DNA of 64,000 bases from Gaoshiqia hydrogeniformans (GTDB lineage: Bacteria > Bacteroidota > Bacteroidia > Bacteroidales > Prolixibacteraceae): the NCBI RefSeq assembly GCF_049347105.1, contig NZ_CP186334.1, positions 5,270,001-5,334,000 of the forward strand. The letters run 5' to 3'. Numbering within the stretch: position 1 is the first letter of the stretch; every line of letters starts with the position of its first letter. The notes beneath the pieces were generated by a model, which was not told the DNA's origin, did no database searches, and worked only from the letters and a program-made list of their open reading frames with translations. A program made the position numbers and the translations under genes. Shown here one piece after another: positions 52,407-61,979 of the stretch.

Positions 52407-54140
52407 TTATTCAAGCAAACCGTTCTTTTTGTCTTTCAGCGTATCGTAGTTATTTCTCAGATCCTGCCAGTTAATCCGGGTACGCGGGTTGATCCCGTTG
52501 ATGTACTTTTCAATGTTGGTATAGCCGTCGCCATTCAAATCGCCATTGGCATCCGAAGGGTCGTTCGGGTTCAAACCATACTGTTTTTCCCAGGTATCAG
52601 GCATCCCATCCTGATCGGTGTCCACGTAAGGTGTTCCTTTGTATTCAGGATAACCGCCCACTTGCGAAATATCTGTAATGATTCCCTTCTTGTATGAATC
52701 TTCGGGCAAACGACGATGTTTAAATTTCGGAACGTCTTTCGTACTCACTTTTTTCTCATATTCAATGACGCCGGTTTTGACCACACGCGAAATCCGTTGA
52801 TCCACCGGGTCGCGGCGCGGCATGGTCGCCCCTGCATTTTCCAATACATAATTAAAGGCATCGGTTGCCGGCATCATGCTCATGTAGGGCATATCAAACG
52901 GACGGTGCCAGTAAACCATTTCTTTGTAAGCGCCCAGGCTGTCGGCCAATAAGGTTTCGGCATAGCGGTTATTTGGGTCCGGCGTATTTTCAAGCTGAAC
53001 GCCACCCGCCCAGTTGTTTTTGGTCACTTTTTCGTTTCCTTCAACAATGTTCCCGTGCACGTAAGCTTTTCCGTATACCCGTTGTTTCAAGGTACTGCGC
53101 CCCGATTCGGGTTTCAGGATACGATATCCGATCGGACGGTCAACCGGCGTTACCGGGCCCGGTTTATAATAGTTGTTGATGATGTTGTATTTAGCCGTAT
53201 AGTCGCCGCCATCTACCGAACGGTGCATCCAGTTAAAAATCACGTTATTTACAAAATTGAAGGTGCCGTTCCATCCAATGGAGGGGTTGCGCCCTGTGTT
53301 GTTGGCCCACAGGTTACGGATGAATGAACAGTTTTCGCCGCCCAAGGTGCTTCCAAACGAATGGTTCCAGGTATCCAGAGCCTCGGAGAAAATAGAGTTC
53401 TGAATGGTGATATTAACGGTTGGCAATTTAAGGTCCGGTTTTCCGATGCCCTCGTTCCACATGTGACGATAGATCGACATGTTTTCATCCAAACCCCAGC
53501 TTGCCGACACATGGTCGATCATGATATTGCCCACGGGGTTTCCGCCAATCGCATCATCACGACGCCCCACCCAGGTTTCGCCACGGCGGAAGCGCATGTG
53601 ACGGATAACCACATCGTGGGTGTTGATCCAGAAACTTTCACCGGCCAGGCAAACACCGTCGCCCGGGGCAGTTTGCCCGGCAATGGTGATGTAGGGGGCG
53701 CGCACAATAATCGGACGTTCGAGCCGGATAATCCCGGCAACATTGAACACTACGATACGGGCCCCACCTGTTTCGCAAGCTTCACGTAAGGTGCCGGGGC
53801 CGCTGTCGGCCAGGCTGGTTACCGTAATGACTTTACCGCCGCGGCCACCAAAGGTATACATACCGCCGCCTTCGGCACCCGGAAAACTCGGAATGTCAGC
53901 CTGGGGTAAATCGCTTGGGCGGCCGGCCCAGGGAATGTAGGGGCGACCTTCAGCCGCCTCTTTTTCAACAATGGGCAAGGCTTTCTCCCAGGCAATTTCC
54001 GACAAACGATAGGTCTCGTCAATTAACTCCTGGGATGCTTTTTTATCTTCGTCTGAAATGGTGGGGTACTGAGCTTGCACAACTGTTATTGCGCCGAATA
54101 CCAACAACGCACAAATACCTGTAATCTCTCTAAACTTCAT
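52407..54140 (-). CDS. Secreted PL1 pectate lyase, paralogue with N-terminal extension
   Basis: The 577-residue protein has a signal peptide (MKFREITGICALLVFGAITV) and an N-terminal helical region (about 25-70), then the same PL1 fold as its neighbour: DHVSASWGLDENMSIYRHM, QNSIFSEALD and NNTGRNPSIG. It ends with thrombospondin-3-type repeats (DTDQDGMPDTWEKQYGL, DLNGDGYTNIEKYINGINP). It lies 86 bp after susD, behind a strong terminator, and 12 bp before the other lyase. Confidence 0.92.
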   Translation of the reverse strand: MKFREITGICALLVFGAITVVQAQYPTISDEDKKASQELIDETYRLSEIAWEKALPIVEKEAAEGRPYIPWAGRPSDLPQADIPSFPGAEGGGMYTFGGRGGKVITVTSLADSGPGTLREACETGGARIVVFNVAGIIRLERPIIVRAPYITIAGQTAPGDGVCLAGESFWINTHDVVIRHMRFRRGETWVGRRDDAIGGNPVGNIMIDHVSASWGLDENMSIYRHMWNEGIGKPDLKLPTVNITIQNSIFSEALDTWNHSFGSTLGGENCSFIRNLWANNTGRNPSIGWNGTFNFVNNVIFNWMHRSVDGGDYTAKYNIINNYYKPGPVTPVDRPIGYRILKPESGRSTLKQRVYGKAYVHGNIVEGNEKVTKNNWAGGVQLENTPDPNNRYAETLLADSLGAYKEMVYWHRPFDMPYMSMMPATDAFNYVLENAGATMPRRDPVDQRISRVVKTGVIEYEKKVSTKDVPKFKHRRLPEDSYKKGIITDISQVGGYPEYKGTPYVDTDQDGMPDTWEKQYGLNPNDPSDANGDLNGDGYTNIEKYINGINPRTRINWQDLRNNYDTLKDKKNGLLE

Positions 54141-54169
54141 ATCTTAATAATTGTTAATGGGTATTTCAT

Positions 54170-54207
54170 AAAAAAACTGTGAGAGCTGTTAATTGCTCTC
54201 ACAGTTT
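54170..54207 (-). terminator. Intrinsic terminator/attenuator between susD and the pectate lyases
   Basis: On the minus strand a perfect 13-bp stem AAACTGTGAGAGC/GCTCTCACAGTTT with an 8-nt loop is followed by a T run (A's at 54170-54176 on the plus strand). It lies 20 bp after the susD stop and 33 bp before the lyase ATG. Confidence 0.9.
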
Positions 54208-54226
54208 AAACTTTCTTAATCTGCTG

Positions 54227-56461
54227 TTACGGTAAACAATATTCCCATGTTCCGTCTTGATCTTTGGTACTGGTATTTCCGATATTCCAACCAACAGTCT
54301 GGTCAATCCATGTGTTGTTATTTTCCTGTATACGTTGGTTGTAATGTACCGGATAGAGGTTAAACCATCCCCTCCATGTGAACCGGAAGTTTATCGCCTG
54401 CGCATTGGTGTTGCCCCCCGAATCCATAGCCCATGACACATTCATACCGGTAGCAGGATCAGTCGCTGCCGTTTTTGGAGGCGTTATCGTTTTAAGATTC
54501 GTTTCGTAGAATGTTTCCAAAGCGTCGAGCTTTGAACTAAGAGCAGGATCGTTTTTTAAGATGGCAGGCACCGTCGACCTAACAGGGAGCAACGGATCGT
54601 CCGTATTGCTTACTGTTAAGTCCTGAACAGCCCATAACTCATTGGTATGTCGTGTTCCGGATATCGGCCTCAAGCCCAGCATGGTTAACACATTGTTCGT
54701 CTTGCTATAGTTGTCGCGTCCGTTCTTTCCGTCGTAAATTTTCCATCCAGTTCCCCAAAAAACATCAGGATCATAATCCTCATTATTAGCGGTAGTTGGA
54801 TCGAAACCAGCGCCTCCTTCATACAACAACCAACGGCGACAGTCCCATGAGCGTTTGCCCTCATAAGCCAATTCAACAAAGCGCTCGTACAAAACGGCTT
54901 CTATTGCGCTGTGTTTATCAGTCAATGCAGAGATACTGCCTGCTCCTACCCTCGAACGAAGTTCGTTAAGCGTAGCCTGACATCCACCCAAGTCACCTGT
55001 TGCAGCCTGACATTCAGCCAGGTTGAGCAATATCTCCGCATAGCGGTACTCCATAATGTCGGCTCCCGAATACTCGTAACTACTTGCCGTGGGATTGGAC
55101 ATTTTCCATACCAAAGCTTTACTTCTTCTTTTGGCTGCATTTACCCCGGAATCACTCCCGTCTGTATAAGCTATCTGATTTGAAGCATTCTTCCAGGCAT
55201 ACAGCCAGATCTGGTCAGATGTTCCCGGCCATTGGCAGCCCGAAAAAGCGAAGGTACTGTAAAAACGAGGATCGCGGTCTTTAAAGAACTTGATGGGATC
55301 GTAGCCATTGATTGCACTGCCGTTAGCATCCGATGCTCTTTTGCCATCGCTAAGAGGAAAGAGGTTTATCATTTTGTCAGGGGCAGGTATGCCGGGGCCA
55401 CTGCCGCTTGCAGAGGTAGGACGTATGAACGTTTCCCACTTGTTTGCATAATTTGCCGCCTGATTACCGGTTTTTGGTATCACAATAATCCCTTCTTTTC
55501 TGGCTACACCTGGAGTATAAAATGCCAGATTCCATTCGTTTAAGCTGCTCACGCCTACATATCCATTGCCATCTGCTGCATTCCTTGCATTTCTCGCAGC
55601 AGTTAAGGCCGCCTGCCACCGAAGGCTGCTCGGACTATCCCAACTGGCATTGAAAACAGGACTGGCGGCATAGAGACGTACCCTGCTGATCATAGCCAGG
55701 GCCGCGACCGAGGTAAATCGTCCATAATTATCATCGTTCCATGTTGCCGGCAACAATTCTGATGCCGTTTGGAAATCTGCGCATATTTTTTCGATACATT
55801 CGTCTATTGATAAACGCGGGTTTCTGTCGTCGGCGCCCGGAACTTCAGTTTCCGTCGTATAATAAGGTAAACCTCCGAACAAACGTACAGCATCAAAATA
55901 GATCCATGCCCGGGCAAAAACAGCCTGTCCTTTCAGGTTATCCCAGAAATTTCCGGGCTGAGGATAAGCCGACTTGGCTACCTCTATTTCCCTGATAAAC
56001 GAGTTGATCAGATTGATGTTGGGATACACAGTGTATTTGCCCAGATCGTTAAGCGAGGACCCGGCGCCATTCCAGTAAAATGTGCCCGGCACATGATTTC
56101 CGGCGTATGTATTTTTACTCGTCGCATTCGCGTAGTAGGCAGAACCGACTCCTGTGGCTCCAATACCTGATGTTATTGCGTCAACCGGCAACTCCTCCGT
56201 AAAAAAGGAAAGCATGATGATATCGCCGCCAGTCTGCCTCAACAACGGATTACTTCCATGTATCGGGGCGGTATATTTGCTCAGCATCCGGTGATAAATA
56301 TTTGCAAAAACGGCTTCTGCCTGTTTTGGGTCGCTAAATACATCCTGCGACGACAAGATACTGTAATCTTTCTTTTCTTCCAGGAACTGGTCGTCACAAG
56401 CGGATACGCCTAACAGCAGCAAGCATATTCCAAGCAATATCGAATATTTTATATTTTCCAT
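54227..56461 (-). CDS. SusD-family substrate-binding lipoprotein
   Basis: A surface lipoprotein that binds oligosaccharide over a SusC channel. The 744-residue protein has a lipobox (LLLLGVSAC, C22), FLEEKKDYSILSSQDVFSDPKQAEAVFANIY (RagB/SusD start, given here in parts: FLEEKKDYSILSS), a long TPR-like helical core with DFQTASELLP and AMISRVRLYAASPVFN, and the conserved FVELAYEGKRSWDCRRW. It is large for the family (usually 500-600), as is common in pectin loci. It lies 45 bp after susC. Confidence 0.94.
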   Translation of the reverse strand: MENIKYSILLGICLLLLGVSACDDQFLEEKKDYSILSSQDVFSDPKQAEAVFANIYHRMLSKYTAPIHGSNPLLRQTGGDIIMLSFFTEELPVDAITSGIGATGVGSAYYANATSKNTYAGNHVPGTFYWNGAGSSLNDLGKYTVYPNINLINSFIREIEVAKSAYPQPGNFWDNLKGQAVFARAWIYFDAVRLFGGLPYYTTETEVPGADDRNPRLSIDECIEKICADFQTASELLPATWNDDNYGRFTSVAALAMISRVRLYAASPVFNASWDSPSSLRWQAALTAARNARNAADGNGYVGVSSLNEWNLAFYTPGVARKEGIIVIPKTGNQAANYANKWETFIRPTSASGSGPGIPAPDKMINLFPLSDGKRASDANGSAINGYDPIKFFKDRDPRFYSTFAFSGCQWPGTSDQIWLYAWKNASNQIAYTDGSDSGVNAAKRRSKALVWKMSNPTASSYEYSGADIMEYRYAEILLNLAECQAATGDLGGCQATLNELRSRVGAGSISALTDKHSAIEAVLYERFVELAYEGKRSWDCRRWLLYEGGAGFDPTTANNEDYDPDVFWGTGWKIYDGKNGRDNYSKTNNVLTMLGLRPISGTRHTNELWAVQDLTVSNTDDPLLPVRSTVPAILKNDPALSSKLDALETFYETNLKTITPPKTAATDPATGMNVSWAMDSGGNTNAQAINFRFTWRGWFNLYPVHYNQRIQENNNTWIDQTVGWNIGNTSTKDQDGTWEYCLP

Positions 56462-56506
56462 ATCCTTATGTTTTTTATTACAAGTTCTTATTTATACATT
56501 TCTTCA

Positions 56507-59500
56507 TCAGAAAGCAACATTCAGACCCAGCGTCCATGTTCTTAAGGTTGGATAACCGGCTGCCGGAGAATCATACATATTCCGGAATTTGTCGGGATAC
56601 GGATTATAGAAATCCCACAGATTATTTCCGGTCAGGTTTAGCTGTAGTTTATCGATACCTGTTTTCGACAGGAAGTTCTTTGGCAATGTATAGCCCAACG
56701 TCATATGCCTGACATAGCAGCGGAATGTTGAAACCATCCAGAAATCGGAGCGTTCGCCATAGGAATTGCTAACAGCCATACTCGGATATTTCCCGTTTGG
56801 ATTTTCGGTAGGGTCAAACATATCGTTCATATACGAAAACTGCGACCAAATGATTTCGCTGCCGATAGGCTGCGCTTTCCCTTGTTGGTTGACTTCCTGA
56901 TATCCGCCCCATGAGGTAGTAAGCATGGCAGACCAGTTGAAGTTTCCCCACTGCAAACTCAGTTTTGTATTGGCACCATGCCGTCTGTTGCTGACTAGTT
57001 TTCCAAAGTCCTGATCCCTGTCAACCCGCCCGTTAGGGCCCTTAACGACTTTATTTTCAAGATCCAGATCACCTCCCAAATCCTGATAAGCCAACATCCC
57101 CACGTACATATCGTCTTTTCCGGATGCGAAATAACGGGCATCTTCGGCTGTACCTCCTGATGCAACAGCATTTGCTTCCAAATAAGCCCAGTAGTTGTCA
57201 ATGTCAGTCTGGGTACGTAAGATACCATCTCCCGTAGAGGTGCCTTTCCAAACCTTAAATCCATACTGGTCGTTTGGAGATCTGTAACCGGTCATATCTG
57301 ACCGGTCGTTCATTTTCGAAGTATAATCAAATTGATAATTCTGCCCTAATTTCACCTCATGCCAACTGATCGCGTAATCTATTCCGACGGCATACATGAT
57401 TGGTCCCATGTTTGGCAGTAAATTTTGTTTAATTTTATCGTTCCACCTCATGGAAAATTCCCAGCCCCAAGCGTCAATCTTACCATAATTGCGTATCGGC
57501 AGCGGTGCGCCAATATCGATCCGCGCAGGGTCTTCGCGAGGTATCATCAGCAGATCGGTCGTTTTGTCATAATAATAATCTACTGTAAGTCCCAAACGAC
57601 TGCTCAGTACATTCATGTCAACACCGTAATTTTGTTTGATGGTCTGGTCCCATTTGAGGTTGCGGTTGGCTGTGCGCGTAAAATCAATGCTGTTCGCTTG
57701 TCCTCCTCCATCTTCTATACCAAAAGATAAGCCGTTGTTGTTGGTTTGAAACGCCGAAAGCCATCTCCATGCTTCAACGTTGTCACGTCCTGTTTTTCCC
57801 AAGGTATAGCGCAGTTTGAAGAAGTCAAAAGCCTTTGCAAGCGGGCTGTTCTTGAAAAATTTCTCTTCGGAAGCCACCCATCCCACACTTCCCGTCGGGA
57901 AAACTCCCCAGTAGTTTTCGGGAGCAAATTTGGTTGAAGCATCCGTACGGATAATAAACTGAGCCAGATAACGGTTACCATATTTGTAGTTCAACCGTCC
58001 GATATAAGACATGGCGCCACTCTCCGTTTTACTGAAATAAGTGGCACTTTTATCAGTATTCAGCGTTCCGGCCGAATGGCTCACCCCATTGTAGGAAAGG
58101 AGGATCCCATTATAAGTCTGCTGCATAATATTACCTTCGTTTTCGGCTTTTTCGACTACGCCGGTAAAGGCAACATCATGCTCGCCAAAACTCCGGTTAT
58201 AGCTTATCATAAAGTTGATTTGCTCGCTTTTGCGGTACATTTTCTTATATATCACGCTTGGCTGGTCTTTCACGTTGGCTCTTTTTCCAAATACTGGATA
58301 CGCCCATGTCGTATAATCGCCCAACAGGTGTTTGTCCTGTTCATTTGTATTGGTAGCAACCGCCAGGGTATAGTAGTCGCCTACATCATTGTTATGCATG
58401 TTGGCGTAGTTGACAGCATAAGTTCCTTTAAGAGACAAGCCTTTTATAAAGGGCACTTCGTAAACGACCGAAAAGTTTGAGTTAAAACCGTTGTCGTCGC
58501 TATATTTTCTTGCCTTCGAAGCTTCGTTGGCAAAAAAGTTCCAGGTAGAGAACCCGGTAAATCTATCGTAGTTATTATTAACATCCATCGTGAAATTTGC
58601 ATCCGGTATCCGGTAATGCGGTCCTGCCCAGGGAGATGTATAAAATGTACCTGCATCGGTAGTTACCTGCCATGGAATAAAGTTAGGCATGTGCCGTAAT
58701 TGCACATACTCATCCTCGCCGCTTTGGCTTCCCCACGGCCCTGCAGCTATTTTTGCCTGATAGTTTTGCGCTGTTTTTTTGCTGTTATAACCAGCAACTG
58801 AAGCAGACAATGACAGGCCAGCCGCTACTTTTATTTCGCCGCCGGTACGGAACGTCCATTTTTCATAATCCTGGACATTTCCAATATTCGTACCCTGATC
58901 CTGATAGGAGATACCTGCGAAATAGGTTACTTTATCGCTCCCGCCATCAACCGTTAGCGAATGACGCTGCGTGCTAGCCGAATGCCATGCTTCGTCAAGC
59001 CAATTATAATTCAGGTTTCTCATGGCGTTCAATTCGGCAGCCGAATATCTAAAATCATTAGGAGGGGTAGTATAGTCGGTACGGTTATTGGCTGCCATCT
59101 GGTTGAACATTCTGTTTGTGAAAACACCTAACTGGTATGCGTTCATGGTTTTCGCGTGGCTCACAGCATCGGAATGATCCCACTTGAGGGAGTAATTTAT
59201 TCTTGCCGCTCCCTTCTGTCCACGTTTGGTTTTCACCAGGATTACGCCGTTCGAGGCGCGCGCACCATAGACCGCCGCCGAAGCATCTTTAAGAACAGTC
59301 ATGCTCTCAATCTCACTGTAATCCAACATGTTGAAAGCTGTCATATCCGGTTCTCCTTCGTCATTGACCTGCACCACATCGTCAATGACAATCAACGGAC
59401 CAAATTCTTTGGCGCCACTCGTAAGTTGAGGCGCAGGATGCCTGATTGTAAATGAACCCGTAGCCCCCGGCCGTCCATCGCTTTGCTTCACGTTCAGCCC

Positions 59501-60076
59501 GATTACCTGTCCTGCCAAAGCATCAATGATAGAGGCTCCCGGCAACTGTTCCACATCTTGCATGCGGACAGTCGTAGCTGCTCCCGTCAGATCTTTAACC
59601 CGTTGCGTTCCATATCCGACAACGACCACCTCGTCCAGCTTCAACAGGTCTTCTCTCAATACAATGCGGGTATTGCTTAAATCAGTAACGGTCTGACTGA
59701 TATATCCGACAAATGAAACCTCAACTTTACCGCCGGCAGGCACGGCAATGGAGAATTTACCATTAACGTCAGTAATTGTTCCTATCGTAGTACCTGCCAC
59801 TGTTACAGTAGCACCAACAATAGGCTGATCGTTCGCCTCAACAACAAGCCCTTCATAAATTTGTGTAGTCTGAGCCTGAGCTGAGATTACAGACATGAAA
59901 GCAAAAAGCACACCCAGGAAAAGTAAAAATATTACCTTTTTCCAGCTTCCGCCTGTAAATTGCCCACACTCGGCAGAGGTCAAGTCTGCTTTGTCCTGCG
60001 CTCTCTTAATTGAAGAAATAAATTTTAAGCTTTTCCTCTTTTCTTTAAAAGGCGACATAAAACTGTTTTCATTCAT
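56507..60076 (-). CDS. SusC/RagA-family TonB-linked outer-membrane protein
   Basis: A TonB-dependent channel for oligosaccharide import. The 1189-residue protein has an unusually long start (about 45 residues) before the signal-like KKVIFLLFLGVLFAFMSVIS. Next come a carboxypeptidase-regulatory-like domain (IVGATVTVAGTTIGTITDVNGKF in parts), the plug with LDEVVVVGYGTQRVKDLTGA, ALAGQVIGLNVKQSDGRPGA and ILVKTKRGQKG, and a beta barrel ending LGLNVAF. It is paired with susD, the mark of a polysaccharide utilization locus; the lyases imply pectin oligosaccharides. The first in-frame ATG (MNENSF) was kept; a second at codon 7 is possible. Confidence 0.95.
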   Translation of the reverse strand: MNENSFMSPFKEKRKSLKFISSIKRAQDKADLTSAECGQFTGGSWKKVIFLLFLGVLFAFMSVISAQAQTTQIYEGLVVEANDQPIVGATVTVAGTTIGTITDVNGKFSIAVPAGGKVEVSFVGYISQTVTDLSNTRIVLREDLLKLDEVVVVGYGTQRVKDLTGAATTVRMQDVEQLPGASIIDALAGQVIGLNVKQSDGRPGATGSFTIRHPAPQLTSGAKEFGPLIVIDDVVQVNDEGEPDMTAFNMLDYSEIESMTVLKDASAAVYGARASNGVILVKTKRGQKGAARINYSLKWDHSDAVSHAKTMNAYQLGVFTNRMFNQMAANNRTDYTTPPNDFRYSAAELNAMRNLNYNWLDEAWHSASTQRHSLTVDGGSDKVTYFAGISYQDQGTNIGNVQDYEKWTFRTGGEIKVAAGLSLSASVAGYNSKKTAQNYQAKIAAGPWGSQSGEDEYVQLRHMPNFIPWQVTTDAGTFYTSPWAGPHYRIPDANFTMDVNNNYDRFTGFSTWNFFANEASKARKYSDDNGFNSNFSVVYEVPFIKGLSLKGTYAVNYANMHNNDVGDYYTLAVATNTNEQDKHLLGDYTTWAYPVFGKRANVKDQPSVIYKKMYRKSEQINFMISYNRSFGEHDVAFTGVVEKAENEGNIMQQTYNGILLSYNGVSHSAGTLNTDKSATYFSKTESGAMSYIGRLNYKYGNRYLAQFIIRTDASTKFAPENYWGVFPTGSVGWVASEEKFFKNSPLAKAFDFFKLRYTLGKTGRDNVEAWRWLSAFQTNNNGLSFGIEDGGGQANSIDFTRTANRNLKWDQTIKQNYGVDMNVLSSRLGLTVDYYYDKTTDLLMIPREDPARIDIGAPLPIRNYGKIDAWGWEFSMRWNDKIKQNLLPNMGPIMYAVGIDYAISWHEVKLGQNYQFDYTSKMNDRSDMTGYRSPNDQYGFKVWKGTSTGDGILRTQTDIDNYWAYLEANAVASGGTAEDARYFASGKDDMYVGMLAYQDLGGDLDLENKVVKGPNGRVDRDQDFGKLVSNRRHGANTKLSLQWGNFNWSAMLTTSWGGYQEVNQQGKAQPIGSEIIWSQFSYMNDMFDPTENPNGKYPSMAVSNSYGERSDFWMVSTFRCYVRHMTLGYTLPKNFLSKTGIDKLQLNLTGNNLWDFYNPYPDKFRNMYDSPAAGYPTLRTWTLGLNVAF

Positions 60077-60138
60077 AAGTCTTGGTTTTTACTAGTTACT
60101 TACTTCCCCCTCAAAAGAGGAGCTGTTTAATTAAAAGA

Positions 60139-60150
60139 TGTAAACGTTAC
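60139..60150. promoter_or_regulatory. Half-matched LacI-type operator
   Basis: TGTAAACGTTAC resembles the LacI-family palindrome TGTAAACGTTTACA with one arm shortened. It lies 63 bp upstream of the SusC ATG. Confidence 0.4.
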
Positions 60151-60172
60151 CATAATGTTAAAGTAGTGTGTA

Positions 60173-60190
60173 AATGTAATCGTTTACATT
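60173..60190. promoter_or_regulatory. LacI-type operator palindrome upstream of SusC
   Basis: AATGTAATC-GTTTACATT is an 18-bp palindrome with 8 of 9 positions paired. The core resembles the LacI/GalR consensus with a central CG. A further TGTAATCGTTT word recurs at 60243-60253. No LacI gene lies next to this locus; the nearest is at 21119. Confidence 0.55.
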
Positions 60191-60507
60191 CATATATGCA
60201 ACTTATTTTAAAACTTTTAACAACATTCAGAATCTGTAATCATGTAATCGTTTTTAATACAGGACGTTTTGATTATCCAATTACCGCAAATTGGTGGCGG
60301 AGGCTGAATAAAACGATAGACCGTTGCAAAGTCACGGCGTTAAAAGAATTGCCTGAGCGCCTAATTCCGAAAGTACCCGGGTAAAACTGCGACGACCACT
60401 GATTCGCTACCGGTGCATAAACCAGCTGCAAAAAAAATAAAGTGACCGGTCGATTGTTTTTTCCTAAGCAGAATTCCGATTATCTTTAGCCAAATTTTGC
60501 AACAATC

Positions 60508-61239
60508 ATGAGAGTCGACTTATTTATACCTTGCTTCATCGATCAGCTTTATCCAAACACCGCGTTTAATGTGATTAAACTGCTGAAAAAAGCAGGCATA
60601 CAGGCCGACTACAACCCTGAGCAAACCTGTTGCGGACAACCTGCCTATAACAGCGGTTATTGGGAGCAAACAAAAAAACTGGCTACAAAATTTGTTGCTG
60701 ACTTTCACGGCGAACACCTCATTGTTAGTCCGTCGGCATCCTGCACCGGCTTCATAAAAAATTATTATTCAGACCTGATAAAAAAAGAGGATCTGGAATA
60801 CGAATCTCACATCAGGTTAAAAAGCAGACTGTATGAACTGACTGATTTTCTGGTAAATAAGATCAACTTCACGGATTTTGGCGCCAGCTTTCCCCATAAG
60901 GTTTGTTACCACGATGCCTGTTCTGCCCTACGGGAATATGGCATCCAGCGAGAACCGCGCCTCTTACTCTCGAAAGTAAAGGGACTGGAACTGGTTGAAA
61001 TGGAAGATACCGAAACCTGTTGTGGTTTTGGCGGAACCTTTTCGGCCAAGTTTACATCCATTTCGTCGGCGATGACTGAACAGAAAGTGGAAAAAGCATT
61101 AAAAACAGGCGCGGAATACATCATTTCCACTGAATCGTCCTGCCTGATGAATATCGAAGGCTACATAAAAAAACAAAAACTCCCCATTAAACCAATTCAT
61201 ATTGCCGATATCCTGGCAAGCGGATGGGAGCTACCATAA
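60508..61239 (+). CDS. LutA/YkgE-like cysteine-rich (CCG) protein
   Basis: The 243-residue protein has two CCG domains: FIPCFIDQLYPNTA with TCCGQPAYNSGYW, and CYHDACSALREYG with ETCCGFGGTF and STESSCLMNI. This is the LutA/GlpC-type architecture that binds an iron-sulfur centre and, in the LutABC complex, takes part in lactate oxidation. No LutB or LutC gene is next to it. A role in oxidising lactate or another hydroxy acid is therefore only suggested. Cytoplasmic. Confidence 0.87.
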   Translation: MRVDLFIPCFIDQLYPNTAFNVIKLLKKAGIQADYNPEQTCCGQPAYNSGYWEQTKKLATKFVADFHGEHLIVSPSASCTGFIKNYYSDLIKKEDLEYESHIRLKSRLYELTDFLVNKINFTDFGASFPHKVCYHDACSALREYGIQREPRLLLSKVKGLELVEMEDTETCCGFGGTFSAKFTSISSAMTEQKVEKALKTGAEYIISTESSCLMNIEGYIKKQKLPIKPIHIADILASGWELP

Positions 61240-61979
61240 ACATAGCTTTTTTGCCCCCGGATAAACCCTGCAACCGACAGCCAAAAAAAAGATTAAGGAT
61301 TATTAACAAACTTTTACATTCCTATTTCGTATTTGTTAGTCCAGACATGCGGACAACATATAAACAGGCGCTCTTTTTCTCTTCTTTTTAAAATCCTGAC
61401 AATCAGGAATGTGAAAATGTAATTCTTAATTGGCTGCCACTTGGGCAGAAATAAAAATTTCGGACAGACAGAAATATTGATAAAGGCATTCACCATGAAA
61501 ACACAAAACACCAGGAGTAAATATGACTTTCCTGTAAGCTTACACCACATCCACTATTTACGCACAGGCAATAAGAAGCAACATAAGCCATACGCCGACA
61601 ACAAAGGAATTCACTGTACGGGCGATTCCTTTGGTTACATTGTTGACTGGCAAGTTTCCGAAGAAAAGGCAAAAAAACAGTTTGCCGGGGCAGATTCTGC
61701 GCCTTTCCTTTTTTGAAACACCTACCCGATAGATCGGATGTTGTACAGGCAACATGATTTATCATCTACCTGTTATTATCGTCAGGATGGATAATCCGGA
61801 TGAATAAATGTAAGCCGGAACACGAAGTGGACAACGCTTAATCACTTTTTACCAGTTTACCTAAAAATCAACGGGACCGTTCGGAAGGCGGTTGATACGA
61901 ACTGTTACCGACAGAGCAAACAGCGGATTTGTCTCTAATTAGATTAAACAGAACTCTTAAAACAGAAACAGGTGATCGC
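61240..61979. other. Long intergenic stretch before the glycosyltransferase gene
   Basis: Besides one doubtful small frame (61495-61716), this 740-bp stretch shows no gene. It holds a short hairpin TCCTGA-CAA-TCAGGA... near 61394-61408 and the leader of the GT4 gene. It may contain a long 5' UTR. Confidence 0.5.
61495..61716 (+). CDS. Doubtful 73-codon open frame
   Basis: The frame MKTQNTRSKYDFPVSLHHIH and onward (73 residues, basic and histidine-rich start, FLF end) has no family I recognise, no good -7 box and no coding-like neighbours. It is listed only because the surrounding 740 bp is otherwise empty. It may well not be translated. Confidence 0.2.
   Translation: MKTQNTRSKYDFPVSLHHIHYLRTGNKKQHKPYADNKGIHCTGDSFGYIVDWQVSEEKAKKQFAGADSAPFLF

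Larger units (their letters stand above)
60077..60507. other. Intergenic regulatory region upstream of SusC
   Basis: A 431-bp AT-rich region between the divergent SusC and LutA-like genes. It has the two palindromes and the repeated TGTAATCGTTT word listed separately, a small CCTC-AAAA-GAGG hairpin at 60109-60120, and no supported gene. The last 120 bp before the LutA-like ATG show nothing clear. Confidence 0.55.

Noticed and set aside
51861..52697. Plus-strand open frame (278 codons) across the two pectate lyases
   Set aside because: It runs antisense through both lyase genes, including their conserved beta-helix parts, and looks like a codon-bias by-product.
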